A stretch of 64,000 nt of DNA from positions 18,882 through 82,881 of the forward strand of contig JAGONM010000013.1 of assembly GCA_017993055.1 (NCBI GenBank), written 5' to 3'. The notes beneath the pieces were generated by a model. It did not search any database. It worked only from the letters and a program-made list of their open reading frames with translations, and was not told the DNA's origin. The translations under genes were made by a program, and so were the position numbers. Source of the DNA: Armatimonadota bacterium. Lineage in GTDB: Bacteria; Armatimonadota; UBA5829; DTJY01. Shown here piece after piece: positions 9,668 through 18,511 of this stretch (positions within the stretch are counted from its first letter, which is position 1; each line of letters starts with the position of its first letter).

Positions 9668-10972
9668 ATGCCTATCTGGAACAAACGATGTGAAACGATG
9701 CCGCGCGAGGATATGGAGCAGTTGCAGATCGAGCGTCTCCAACTCACGGTCAACCGCGCGTACCGAAACGTCCGCTTCTACCACAAGCGGTTCGAGAAGC
9801 TCGGAATCGAGCCTGAGGACGTGACATCGCCGGCCGACCTCGGCCGACTGCCGTTCACGACCAAGGAAGACCTGTGCGACGCCTACCCGTACGAGATGTT
9901 CAGCGTACCCCTGAAGGAGATCGTGCGCATACACTCCTCGTCCGGATCGTCCGGGCAGGGGGCAGTCATCGGCTACACGCGAAACGACCTGCGGACTTGG
10001 AGCGACCTCGTCGCCCGCGTCGTCAGCGGGGCCGGGGTGACCAAGAACGACGTCCTGCAGGTAACCTTCGACTACGGGCTGTTCACCGGCGGCTTCGGAA
10101 TCCATTACGGAGCCGAGCGCGTCGGCGCGTCGGTCATCCCGGCGTCGGGAGGCAATACGGAGCGCCAGATCCGCATCATGAAGGACTTCAAGACGACCGC
10201 GCTCGTCGGAACCCCGAGCTACGCCCTTCACATCGCCGAGGTGATGGAACAGATGGACGTGGACCGCGATGCGTTCTCTTTGAGACTGGGACTGTTCGGG
10301 GGCGAACCGTTCCCGGAATGCCTGCGCGCCGAGATCGAGGATCGCCTGGGGATAAGCGCGACGGACAACTACGGGATCAGCGACGTGATGGGTCCGGGGA
10401 TAGCCGGCGAATGCGAGCACAAGTGCGGCCTGCACGTGAACGAGGACCACTTCCTGGCGGAGTTGGTCAACCCTTCGACGCTCGAACCCGTCGGGTACGG
10501 TGAACAGGGCGAACTGGTCCTGACGACGATCACCAAGCAGGGGATGCCCCTGATCAGATACAGGACGAGGGACCTGACCACACTCAACCCGGAGCGATGC
10601 TCGTGCGGGCGAACGACCGTCCGCATGAGCAAAATCGCCGGACGCACCGACGACATGCTCATCATCCGGGGCATCAACGTCTATCCCTCGCAGATCGAGG
10701 CGATCCTGTACGAGATTGAGGGAGTCGAGCCGCATTACCGGATCATCGTAGACCGTGTCGAGGCGATGGACGAACTGACTGTGCTGGTCGAGGTCTCGGC
10801 AGACATCATCACCGACCAGATCAGCAGGCTCGTGCAACTCGAAGAGAAGATAAGGGATCGAATCCACGCGGTAGTGGGTCTCACTCCGAAGCTGAGGCTC
10901 GTCGAGCCGAAGACGCTTCAGGACAGCCCGGACGCCGCTCAGCGCGTGGTGGACAATCGGAACCTGTCGTAG
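9668..10972 (+). CDS. PaaK-like ANL-family protein with degenerate catalytic motifs
   Basis: 434 residues, colinear with the PaaK at 820 over its whole length and about the same size. Two hallmark motifs are altered. The ATP loop reads SSSGSSGQGAV (residues 90-100) where the active paralogue has [11 protein letters not shown]. The C-terminal adenylation motif reads DAAQRVVDNR (422-431) where the paralogue has [10 protein letters not shown], so the catalytic lysine is Ala423. The rest of the fold, including the [18 protein letters not shown] hinge region, is intact. The start ATG at 9668 follows GAGGAAG. It may be a pseudoenzyme, bind CoA esters for regulation, or do only the thioester half-reaction; calling it an active ligase is not supported. 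Confidence 0.8.
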   Translation: MPIWNKRCETMPREDMEQLQIERLQLTVNRAYRNVRFYHKRFEKLGIEPEDVTSPADLGRLPFTTKEDLCDAYPYEMFSVPLKEIVRIHSSSGSSGQGAVIGYTRNDLRTWSDLVARVVSGAGVTKNDVLQVTFDYGLFTGGFGIHYGAERVGASVIPASGGNTERQIRIMKDFKTTALVGTPSYALHIAEVMEQMDVDRDAFSLRLGLFGGEPFPECLRAEIEDRLGISATDNYGISDVMGPGIAGECEHKCGLHVNEDHFLAELVNPSTLEPVGYGEQGELVLTTITKQGMPLIRYRTRDLTTLNPERCSCGRTTVRMSKIAGRTDDMLIIRGINVYPSQIEAILYEIEGVEPHYRIIVDRVEAMDELTVLVEVSADIITDQISRLVQLEEKIRDRIHAVVGLTPKLRLVEPKTLQDSPDAAQRVVDNRNLS

Positions 10973-11059
10973 ATGGCTGATCAGTTTCAGTTTGGCCGGG
11001 CGAAGGCGAAACAGGGACAGCCTCGCCAGGCCATCGCCGGCCCGACCGGCACATAAGGA

Positions 11060-11079
11060 CCGCGGCAATAGAGCCGCGG
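11060..11079 (+). other. short hairpin upstream of the porin gene
   Basis: CCGCGGC at 11060-11066 pairs with GCCGCGG at 11073-11079 around a 6-nt loop. There is no T run. It lies 12 nt upstream of the AGGAGG ribosome-binding site of the porin gene, so it may shape the 5' leader. Confidence 0.4.
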
Positions 11080-11105
11080 AAACAAAGGCACAGGAGGTAA
11101 GGAAA

Positions 11106-12302
11106 GTGTCCAGAGTTACGACGTGCGCCCTTGCGGCGCTAAGCGCCGTGCTGCTGGTAGCAGCAGCCGGAGCACTGTTCGCGCAGGCCGCGCCCGCGCC
11201 GCCGAAGATCGACGTGCATGGCTACATGCAGAACCGGTTCTACATGGGCGAAGGAGCGTCAGGAGAGTTCAGATCCGAGAGGATCTCCATCTCGACGCTC
11301 GCGACCTTCGCCGACACCAGCAACGCCTACGTGGAGCTCTATTACCATCCGTGGGTCAACACGAACGGTCTCTACCTCGAGAGCGCCTACTATGACAAAC
11401 CGATCGAAGTAGGCAAACTGAGGATCGGAAAAGGCCGAAGGCAGGCATTCGGCATCACGCCGGCCTACCCGAATCGCAAGACCTCGAACTACGGGATCGT
11501 ATCCGAGGCGTTCACACAGGACCGGGTCCAGGGCGTTCAGTACATCGGAAGCAAGAACAACATGGAAGCCGCGCTCGCCGTTCACACGGCCTACCGCCTC
11601 GGCACGAGAGCGATAGGGGAGATTCCGGGCGACACGCCCCGCAACGCGCTGGGCGTACCGCAGCATCAGGTGCCTCACCTGGCGCTGCGCGATCCCCATT
11701 CGGGTTCGGGCAACCAGGCATTCAGCGCCGTTTCAGGTCAGTTGAGCCAGAAGCTCCAGTTCTCCGGCCGAATCGGCGGAACCTGGAGTGGGGTCAAGGC
11801 AGGCCTCTCATATTCCTATGCGAAGCTCGACAGCAGAGACATGGCGAACTTGCGCGACCCGGCGGCGGACGCCGTCCTCCGCCCGTCGAACCCCATAACC
11901 GGAGCGGCATCTGCTCCGCTGCTGCCAGGGGCGACCGACAACACCATGAGCCAGCTCGGCTTCGACTTCATGAGGAAGTGGCCGTGCGGATTCGTGCTCC
12001 AGGGCGAGTACTACGACGCCAAGGTCAGCAGCCTCGACTACGATGCCTGGAACGTGGTGCTAGGGCAGGAGTTCAAGAACGGTTGGAAGCTGTTTGCCAG
12101 ATATGCCCAGCAGAACATGGACACCCCGCTGGCGAACAACCCGCTCACGTGGGATGTGCAGCAGGTATCCCTCTCAATGGTACAGCCGATAGCGAAATCC
12201 GTGTGGTTGCAGTATGAGTATGAGATAAATAACGAGGACGCACTCGGCGGAGGCAAGGTGGACAACGACCTCTTCTTCATCGAGTTGTTCAGCGGGTTCT
12301 AG
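11106..12302 (+). CDS. outer-membrane porin-like beta-barrel protein
   Basis: 398 residues from a GTG at 11106 with an AGGAGGTAAGGAAA leader. A signal peptide ending near AGALFAQA is followed by alternating-hydrophobicity strands (for example AYVELYYHPWVN and GFVLQGEYYDAKV) and the C-terminal residue is Phe (FIELFSGF), the usual signal for outer-membrane barrel insertion. No named porin family can be assigned by eye. It is likely to pass small solutes across the outer membrane for the adjacent importer. An in-frame ATG at 10992 lies too far upstream and lacks a ribosome-binding site. Confidence 0.75.
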   Translation: MSRVTTCALAALSAVLLVAAAGALFAQAAPAPPKIDVHGYMQNRFYMGEGASGEFRSERISISTLATFADTSNAYVELYYHPWVNTNGLYLESAYYDKPIEVGKLRIGKGRRQAFGITPAYPNRKTSNYGIVSEAFTQDRVQGVQYIGSKNNMEAALAVHTAYRLGTRAIGEIPGDTPRNALGVPQHQVPHLALRDPHSGSGNQAFSAVSGQLSQKLQFSGRIGGTWSGVKAGLSYSYAKLDSRDMANLRDPAADAVLRPSNPITGAASAPLLPGATDNTMSQLGFDFMRKWPCGFVLQGEYYDAKVSSLDYDAWNVVLGQEFKNGWKLFARYAQQNMDTPLANNPLTWDVQQVSLSMVQPIAKSVWLQYEYEINNEDALGGGKVDNDLFFIELFSGF

Positions 12303-12327
12303 CATTTCCGTCTGGCCCGACAACAGA

Positions 12328-12355
12328 GGCCGGGGGCACCCGCCCCCGGCCTTTT
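12328..12355 (+). terminator. intrinsic terminator after the porin gene
   Basis: A 10-bp GC stem (12328-12337 with 12342-12351) around a 4-nt loop is followed by TTTT. It lies 26 nt after the porin stop and closes the ior-paaK-liv-porin transcription block. Confidence 0.92.
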
Positions 12356-12448
12356 CTCTGTGCGACGCTTCTGATTCCTGGACTCGGTAGGACTTTCACC
12401 CGCGCAGGATGAAGATTACCCTGCACCGATCCACGACAGCAGGCAGGC

Positions 12449-14419
12449 ATGGCAGTAGAACCCTACAGTCCGAAGTTTCCCGAGGAAGCCGAATCGGCGC
12501 CCGACCCCGCTCAGCCCGACCGGGGCATCACCTGGCGCGCGGTGGTGATCGGCTTTGCCGCCATCATCCCGGGGGTGTTCTGGGGCGTATACGGCGATGT
12601 GGTCTCGCAGACCGACCTCACCTCGACTTCGCTCATGATGCCGCCGATCCTGATCATCATCTCACTGCTCATCATCAACGGCCTGGTCCGGCGTCTGCGG
12701 CCGATCTGGACGCTCGGCCGGACGGAGTTGATCACTATATACGCGATGCTGACCGTCTCCGTGATACTCTCCGGCATGGGGATGCTCCAGTTCCTGATGA
12801 CCTCGCTCGGTGCGGTCCCGCACTACGGACTGACGCAGCCTCACATCGCAGCGCTCGACGGCTTCGTGCCGCAGTACATCATGCCCAAGCTCTCGGCGAT
12901 CGAGGGCTTCTACAAGGGCAACGAGCCGATACCGTGGGCGGCATGGACATACCCGATCGTCCTGTGGAGCGGCTTCCTCTTCGCGATGCTCTTCAGCATG
13001 ATGTGCATCAACACCATCCTGCGCAAGCAGTGGATCGAGCGAGAGAGGCTCTCTTACCCGATCGTGCAGTTGCCGCTGGAGATGACCGACCCTAAGACCC
13101 GGTTCTTCTCGAACAAGCTGATGTGGACCGGGTTCTTTGCCGCCGCCGCGGTGGAGACGCTGAACAGCCTGCACCACCTCTACCCGTCTGTGCCGTACCT
13201 GCAGGTTCGGGCGTTCGACCTTCAGCCGTTCTTCAGCACCGCGCCGTGGAACGGGGTCGGCTACTTCCCGACGACGTTCTACCCGCTGGCGATCGGGCTC
13301 GGGTTCGTGCTGGCGACCGACGTGAGCTTCTCGTGCTGGTTCTTCTACATCATCACCAAGCTGGAAGGCGTCCTCGTCGCCGCAACCGGTTGGCAAGGGG
13401 GCGCGGGGGCGCTGAGCGCCCCACCCTACCTCGCCCAGCAGAGCGTCGGGGGGTTCATCGGAATCGGCATCGTAGTTGTCTACCTGGCGCGGAAGCACCT
13501 GAAGGAGGTCTTCGCCAAGGTATTCCGAAACGATCCCGACGTTGACGACTCGGAGGAGCCGATGTCCTACCGCATGGCCGGGATAGGTCTCCTCGCCGGG
13601 TTCGCGGTGATGGTCGTCTTCTGCGTGCTCGTCGGGATGTCTCCGCTGGTGGCGCTCGCGTACCTCGGCATCTACCTGCTCTTCGCCACGACGATCAGCC
13701 GCCTGCGCGCGGAGGCCGGGCCGGCGTGGGTCATGGGGCCGGGATGGGATGCGGTGGACACGCTGGTGCGCCCGATGGGAAGTGGGGTGTTCAGCCAGGG
13801 AAACCTGGTCGCGCTCGCGTATTTCCACTGGTTCAGCGTCGAGATGAGGTGCTGCCCGATGGGCGTGCAGGCCGAGGGGATGAAGATGGCGCAGGCGACT
13901 CGGAGCAGGCAGCGCATCATGACGATGGTGCTCCTGTTCGCGATGGTCGTCGGGATAGCGGTCGGGTTCTGGGCGTGCCTGGCGGTGTGGTACAAGTTCG
14001 GCGCGGGAACGGCGAAGGTGGAACCCTGGCGCACGATGATGGGCAAGGTGCCGTTCGACCGCGCGAGCACCTTCATCGCCAACCCGATGAAGGCCGACAT
14101 CCCCGGCATCCTGGCGATCGCGTTCGGAACCGGTTTCACGTTCCTCCTCAGCCTGATGCGCAGCCGATTCGTCTGGTTCCCGTTCCACCCTGCGGGGTAT
14201 GTGCTCTCGAACACCGGCACGATGTACTGGCTCTGGTGCCCCTTCCTGGTGGCGTGGATCCTTAAGACGCTGATCATTCGCTACGGCGGCATCAAGGGCT
14301 ACAGGATAGCGCTTCCGTTCTTCCTCGGACTCGTCCTCGGCGACTACATCACGTCGAGCCTCTGGGCGCTCGCAGGCTCGGTGCTCGGCATCACGATGTA
14401 TCGTTGCTTCCCCTGCTAG
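12449..14419 (+). CDS. DUF6785/DUF6784 family polytopic membrane protein
   Basis: 656 residues with about 14 hydrophobic spans. The N-terminus after a short charged leader (GITWRAVVIGFAAIIPGVFW) and the central ILRKQWIERERLSYPIVQLP loop match the large membrane protein family DUF6785 with a C-terminal DUF6784, common in Armatimonadota and Planctomycetota. It resembles oligopeptide-transporter-like proteins, but its substrate is unknown. It stands alone on the + strand with a terminator just upstream, next to convergent glycosidase-type genes. Confidence 0.78.
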   Translation: MAVEPYSPKFPEEAESAPDPAQPDRGITWRAVVIGFAAIIPGVFWGVYGDVVSQTDLTSTSLMMPPILIIISLLIINGLVRRLRPIWTLGRTELITIYAMLTVSVILSGMGMLQFLMTSLGAVPHYGLTQPHIAALDGFVPQYIMPKLSAIEGFYKGNEPIPWAAWTYPIVLWSGFLFAMLFSMMCINTILRKQWIERERLSYPIVQLPLEMTDPKTRFFSNKLMWTGFFAAAAVETLNSLHHLYPSVPYLQVRAFDLQPFFSTAPWNGVGYFPTTFYPLAIGLGFVLATDVSFSCWFFYIITKLEGVLVAATGWQGGAGALSAPPYLAQQSVGGFIGIGIVVVYLARKHLKEVFAKVFRNDPDVDDSEEPMSYRMAGIGLLAGFAVMVVFCVLVGMSPLVALAYLGIYLLFATTISRLRAEAGPAWVMGPGWDAVDTLVRPMGSGVFSQGNLVALAYFHWFSVEMRCCPMGVQAEGMKMAQATRSRQRIMTMVLLFAMVVGIAVGFWACLAVWYKFGAGTAKVEPWRTMMGKVPFDRASTFIANPMKADIPGILAIAFGTGFTFLLSLMRSRFVWFPFHPAGYVLSNTGTMYWLWCPFLVAWILKTLIIRYGGIKGYRIALPFFLGLVLGDYITSSLWALAGSVLGITMYRCFPC

Positions 14420-14441
14420 CGACGGCTACCTGCGGGGATGC

Positions 14442-16250
14442 TCATTCCGGCCACCAGCCGAGATTGGTCTCGCGGCCCATGCACGAGGAATCCCCGTCGC
14501 TCAGGTTGACCGCCATCGGGTCCGTGATCATCGCCCTGAAAGCCCTGAGCTTCTCAGCCGCCGCCTTCCATCGGGCGTCATCCGACTTCGCTTTCTCGAA
14601 GGCCATGCTCGCCTCGACACAGAGCTTCGCGTGCGCCAACCCCGTCCTGAGGAACGCCACCTTTTCCGCAGCGCTTCGATTCCGCGCGGCAGCGCGCTCC
14701 GCCTCGTCGAGCAACTTCGCGGCGGGAACGAACGACTCCGGCGGAAAGCGCTTGTAGGCGGTTTCCGGGTAGCGCGCATATTGCCAGAGGCCGTCCTTGA
14801 AGAGATCGAGATGCTCCAGGCTGTAGCGCTCCCAGTAGTCCCAGTACGCCTCGACCTGCTTCGAGGCCGGGCCGAAGGACGCATAGTACTCGTCGAGAAT
14901 CTGATCTACCGGAGCTCCTGGCGTCACGTGCAGCCGCCCGATGACGTACAGCGACAGGCCCATCGTTGACCACATGCCCGTCAGGCTGTCGAAATCGGTG
15001 CCGATCATCCCGCGCGTCTCCAGGAACCGAAACTCCTCGGCGGACTGCCGGGCCCAGTTCACCGGCATGCAGTAGCCGTGGAGCAGGTAGTTCGGGCGCA
15101 TGAACAGCGATGCGCCGGCGTCTATCCATCCCTGCCCCTGCCTCAGGACCCAGTCCTGCTGCTCGGCGGTCCGGGGGAAGAACACGTCCGGCACGTATCC
15201 GATGAGCACGCTCTTGTCGAGCTTCACGCCGTCGGGCGCAAAGGTGAGGTTGCTGTAAGCGTAGGCGGTCACCTCGGCGGCGGGGTCGTGATCGCGGGCA
15301 AGCTTCAGTACGGCCATCTCGAAGCGGGCGTACCGCTGGGAGACGTTGCGCACGTTGTCGTAGGGAGTCGGGCGCGGCCAGGACGGTTCGGGACCGTCCC
15401 AGGCGAGGCAGTTCGGGCAGCAGCACGCACCGGGCCCGTCGTTCTCGCAGATGTTGACGTGCGTTCTGGACGCGGTACGATTCTGCCGACCGGACCACCA
15501 GTTCTCAACGATCTGCCTGTGGAAGCCGGGATTGGAGACGCACATCGACTTGCCGGGGTGACGCACGCCGTTCGCGTCCATCTCGAACCAGTCCGGATGC
15601 TCGGCGAAGTACTTGTTCCCCCAATCCTCGAACGCATGGCCCTAGTCGATGCCATCGGCGTCGTGCATCCGCATCCGGCGCATCCACTGACGCTCCTCGG
15701 CGCGCCCGGTCCGCAGCCCGCAGAACCTGAACCGGGGCTGGACGGTCTCGTCGCGGTCCCTGATCCTGAGCGACAGCCGCTTCGGGACATACTCGCCCGA
15801 TGTCCCCGGCCATAGCCATCGCGCGCCGAGGTCGTTGTCGAGCACGTCGTAGACGGCGAACAGCGTCCCGGCGGGTGTCCCGAGGGACAGTGGGTCGCCG
15901 CCCCGATCGCCTCCGACGAGGTATGCCGTGTCGCCCGACTTCCGGATGCGGTAGGCGTCTCGCGTAAGCGCCGAGGTTTCGATGCCGGCCTTGCGCGCAG
16001 CCTCGGTCGCGCCGAGGTAGATGCGCTCTTTCGTGGCCTTGGGGACGCTCCCCTCGGTCATGATCGGCATCTCGACGCCGGTTGACTTCCGGACGTAGTA
16101 CTGAAGCTCCCGCGCGGCGTAAGCCACTACCTGTGGGGCCGACTCAGGGACGATGATGACACTCGCCCTCCCGTATCCGGCCGATGCCGGGCATACGTTC
16201 GCCGCCGCCAGCGCTACCAGTACGAGTCCTGTAAGTCTCAGCATGTGCAT
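14442..16250 (-). pseudogene. DUF4838-family secreted glycosidase-like protein interrupted by an in-frame TAG
   Basis: Two open segments in the same frame are separated by one TAG at 15642-15644. The upstream part (202 residues, from 16250 or the better-spaced ATG at 16244) has a signal peptide and the N-terminal alpha-glucuronidase-like fold (QVVAYAARELQYYV). The downstream part continues in frame with GHAFEDWGNKYFAEHPDWFE and runs on as the DUF4838 catalytic-type barrel (FAPDGVKLDKSVLIGYVPD) for about 400 more residues. No other disruption is visible, so the gene is intact except for a single nonsense codon. Options are a recent inactivating mutation, a sequencing error or amber readthrough. 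DUF4838 proteins are GH-like enzymes, probably acting on uronic-acid-containing glycans. Confidence 0.82.
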
Positions 16251-16389
16251 ACCTCTACTGCTCCTGATTCCAGGGGGCGCCGATTGCTCGGCTGCGCAGC
16301 TTGAGTATGTCCTGTTTGAGCGCCTGTGTCAACCGCTCACGGAGGATTGCCGACTTCCTCGGATGAACAGATGAGTAAGTGAGAATACC

Positions 16390-16418
16390 TGTCATTCTAA
16401 GCTCCGCTCCGAATGACA
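16390..16418. repeat. REP-like palindrome upstream of the Gfo/Idh gene
   Basis: TGTCATTC at 16390-16397 and GAATGACA at 16411-16418 form a perfect 8-bp inverted repeat around a 13-nt loop. The TGTCATTC core resembles a dispersed palindromic repeat type seen in many genomes. It ends 24 bp before the downstream start codon, with no T run. Confidence 0.55.
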
Positions 16419-16441
16419 GCAGATATCGGGGGGATTGTGTC

Positions 16442-17590
16442 ATGGACAAGTTACGAATCGGGATCGTCGGCGTCGGCGGAATGGGCAGCCACCACGCCGG
16501 ATACCTTTCAAAGGGCGAGGTCGTCGGCGCCGAGCTGACCGCTGTTTGCGATATCGAGAAGGAGAAGCTCGGCCGATGGGAGGGCGTCCGCGACTTCAGC
16601 GACAGCCGCGAGTTGATCCGCTCCGGTATGGTTGACGCAGTGCTCATCGCCACGCCGCACTACGATCACACCACCGTCGGCGTAGACGCCTTCCAGCAGG
16701 GTCTGCACGTGCTGACCGAGAAACCGATCTCCGTCCACAAGGCCGACTGCGAGCGCCTCATCGCCGCCCACAAGTCATCCGACCGCATCTTCTCGGCGAT
16801 GTTCCAGATGCGGACCGCCAACCTCTACAAGAAGATCAAGAAGCTCATCGAATCCGGCGAGATCGGCGAGATCAGCCGCATCTCGTGGATCGTGTCGGAC
16901 TGGTTTCGCTCCGAGGCCTACTACGCGAGCGGCGGATGGCGCGCGACATGGAGCGGCGAGGGCGGCGGGGTGCTGCTCAACCAGTGTCCGCACAACCTCG
17001 ACCTGATGCAGTGGTTCTTCGGCATGCCGTCGAAGGTCCGCGCGTTCTGCAAGTTCGGCGCGAAGCACGACATCGAGGTCGAGGACGAGGTGACCGCGTA
17101 CCTCGAGTACCCGAACGGCGCGACAGGCGTCTTCATCACCACCACCGGCGAGGCGCCCGGCACGAACCGCCTCGAGATCGCGGGCGACCGGGGCAAGCTG
17201 GTGGTCGAGGACGGATGCATCCGCTTCTTCCGCAACGAGATGCTCGCATCCGAGTTCCGGGTAACGAGCCAGCAGAGCTTCGCCAAGCCGGATATCTGGA
17301 ATGTGGAGATTCCATACCGCAGCGGCGGCGGACACCATGTCGAGATCACTCAGAACTGGGTGAACGCGATACTGAAGGGCGACGACCTGATCGCCCCGGC
17401 CGAGGAAGGCATCAGGTCGGTCGAGATGGCGAACTGCATGCTCTACTCGGGCTGGACCGACGCGACCGTGAACCTCCCGCTGGATTCCGCGGCCTACGAG
17501 TCGGCGCTCAAGGAGCGGATCGCCTCGTCGCGCTACGTGAAGAAGGTGAAGGACATCGGCGAGCAGGACATGAACGCCTCGTTCAAGTAG
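16442..17590 (+). CDS. Gfo/Idh/MocA family oxidoreductase
   Basis: 382 residues. The N-terminal Rossmann motif IGIVGVGGMGSHHAGYL and the conserved HVLTEKPISVHKADCE segment (with the family EKP motif) identify the NAD(P)-dependent sugar or inositol dehydrogenase family; the C-terminal domain has the usual GEGGGVLLNQCPHNLDLM region. It should oxidise or epimerise a sugar derivative in the cytoplasm. The start ATG at 16442 was chosen because the longer frame from 16379 runs through a palindromic repeat. The neighbourhood of glycosidases supports a role in sugar breakdown. Confidence 0.9.
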   Translation: MDKLRIGIVGVGGMGSHHAGYLSKGEVVGAELTAVCDIEKEKLGRWEGVRDFSDSRELIRSGMVDAVLIATPHYDHTTVGVDAFQQGLHVLTEKPISVHKADCERLIAAHKSSDRIFSAMFQMRTANLYKKIKKLIESGEIGEISRISWIVSDWFRSEAYYASGGWRATWSGEGGGVLLNQCPHNLDLMQWFFGMPSKVRAFCKFGAKHDIEVEDEVTAYLEYPNGATGVFITTTGEAPGTNRLEIAGDRGKLVVEDGCIRFFRNEMLASEFRVTSQQSFAKPDIWNVEIPYRSGGGHHVEITQNWVNAILKGDDLIAPAEEGIRSVEMANCMLYSGWTDATVNLPLDSAAYESALKERIASSRYVKKVKDIGEQDMNASFK

Positions 17591-17610
17591 TGATCAGGAG
17601 TCGAGAGGCC

Positions 17611-18393
17611 ATGGCGCGATATCCTGCTCTGATCATGCTCGTCATTCTCTCAGTCTCGGCACATGCCGCCGAGGGCACGAAGCTCACCGTAATGACCTAC
17701 AACGTGGCGTACGGGGCGGGCGTCGATCCGGCGGAGCAGAAGATCGTCGAACGAGCCACCAACAACAGACTGGTCGGCAACCGCCTGGATCGGGTGATCT
17801 CGGTCATCAAGTATGTGAACCCCGATATCGTGGGCATCCAGGAGGCCTGCTCGTGGGACAAGAACGACAATGCGGTGGCGAAGCAGGTCGCCCGGGAACT
17901 GGGCATGCACTACTACCTGGCGAAATCCGGCAAGAGCCGCTTCAACGTCGCGCTGTTCAGCAAACTCCCCATAATCTGGGCGAGGGGGTATCCCGACCAT
18001 TTCACCCGCGCGGCCCTGCAGGCACAACTGAAGCTTCCCGACGGACGCGCGCTCAACGTCTTCGTGGCGCACTTCAACCTCCTGAGGGCCCCTGAGAGCC
18101 ATCTCAGCGAAGTACGGTGTCTCGCCCGGCAGATGAGACTACGTTCATCGAACCTGTCGGTGATGATGGGAGATGCGAACTTCAAGTACGGCATCCACAA
18201 GGAGAGCACGGACGCGCTTCTGGCTTCGGGGTTTGTGATTGCGCCGCCGGTTGGTGAGCGGATCGACCAGATCTGGACCTCCAGGCCGCTCGCGGGCGAC
18301 ATCAGGGAAGGCCGCGAGATCCCGGCCGGGATGACGGGCGGGGCTTCAGATCACCGCCCGACGGTGATGGTCATAGGCATACCGGACAAGTGA
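17611..18393 (+). CDS. secreted endonuclease/exonuclease/phosphatase-family protein
   Basis: 260 residues with a signal peptide (PALIMLVILSVSAHA). The mature part has the EEP motifs: MTYNVAYG near the start, GIQEACSWD (metal Glu), GDAN and the C-terminal SDHRPTVM with catalytic His. It is a metal-dependent phosphodiesterase-type fold that may act on nucleic acid, phospholipid or an unknown phosphoester outside the cytoplasm. It begins 20 nt after the Gfo/Idh stop and probably shares its transcript. Its 3' end converges on the GH27 gene. Confidence 0.85.
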   Translation: MARYPALIMLVILSVSAHAAEGTKLTVMTYNVAYGAGVDPAEQKIVERATNNRLVGNRLDRVISVIKYVNPDIVGIQEACSWDKNDNAVAKQVARELGMHYYLAKSGKSRFNVALFSKLPIIWARGYPDHFTRAALQAQLKLPDGRALNVFVAHFNLLRAPESHLSEVRCLARQMRLRSSNLSVMMGDANFKYGIHKESTDALLASGFVIAPPVGERIDQIWTSRPLAGDIREGREIPAGMTGGASDHRPTVMVIGIPDK

Positions 18394-18454
18394 GTCCGAG
18401 GCCGCGGGGCATTTGTTCGGTGATCACGTATTCGGTGTTCATGATCGGCCTCCT

Positions 18455-18490
18455 TATGGGACGAATGGGACAGATGGGACGTACGGGCCC
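18455..18490. repeat. 9-nt-pitch GAC tract B
   Basis: GAC occurs at 18460, 18469 and 18478, exactly 9 nt apart, and GCC continues the pitch at 18487. The units read like TGGGACNNA. The tract lies in the gap between two convergent genes. Confidence 0.55.
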
Positions 18491-18511
18491 AATACGAAAC
18501 ATCTGACACCC

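Noticed and set aside
18371..18442. Minus-strand mini-ORF of 23 codons with AAGGAGG upstream, at the 3' end of the endonuclease/phosphatase gene
   Set aside because: It overlaps the 3' end of the endonuclease/phosphatase gene, and nothing in its sequence is family-like.
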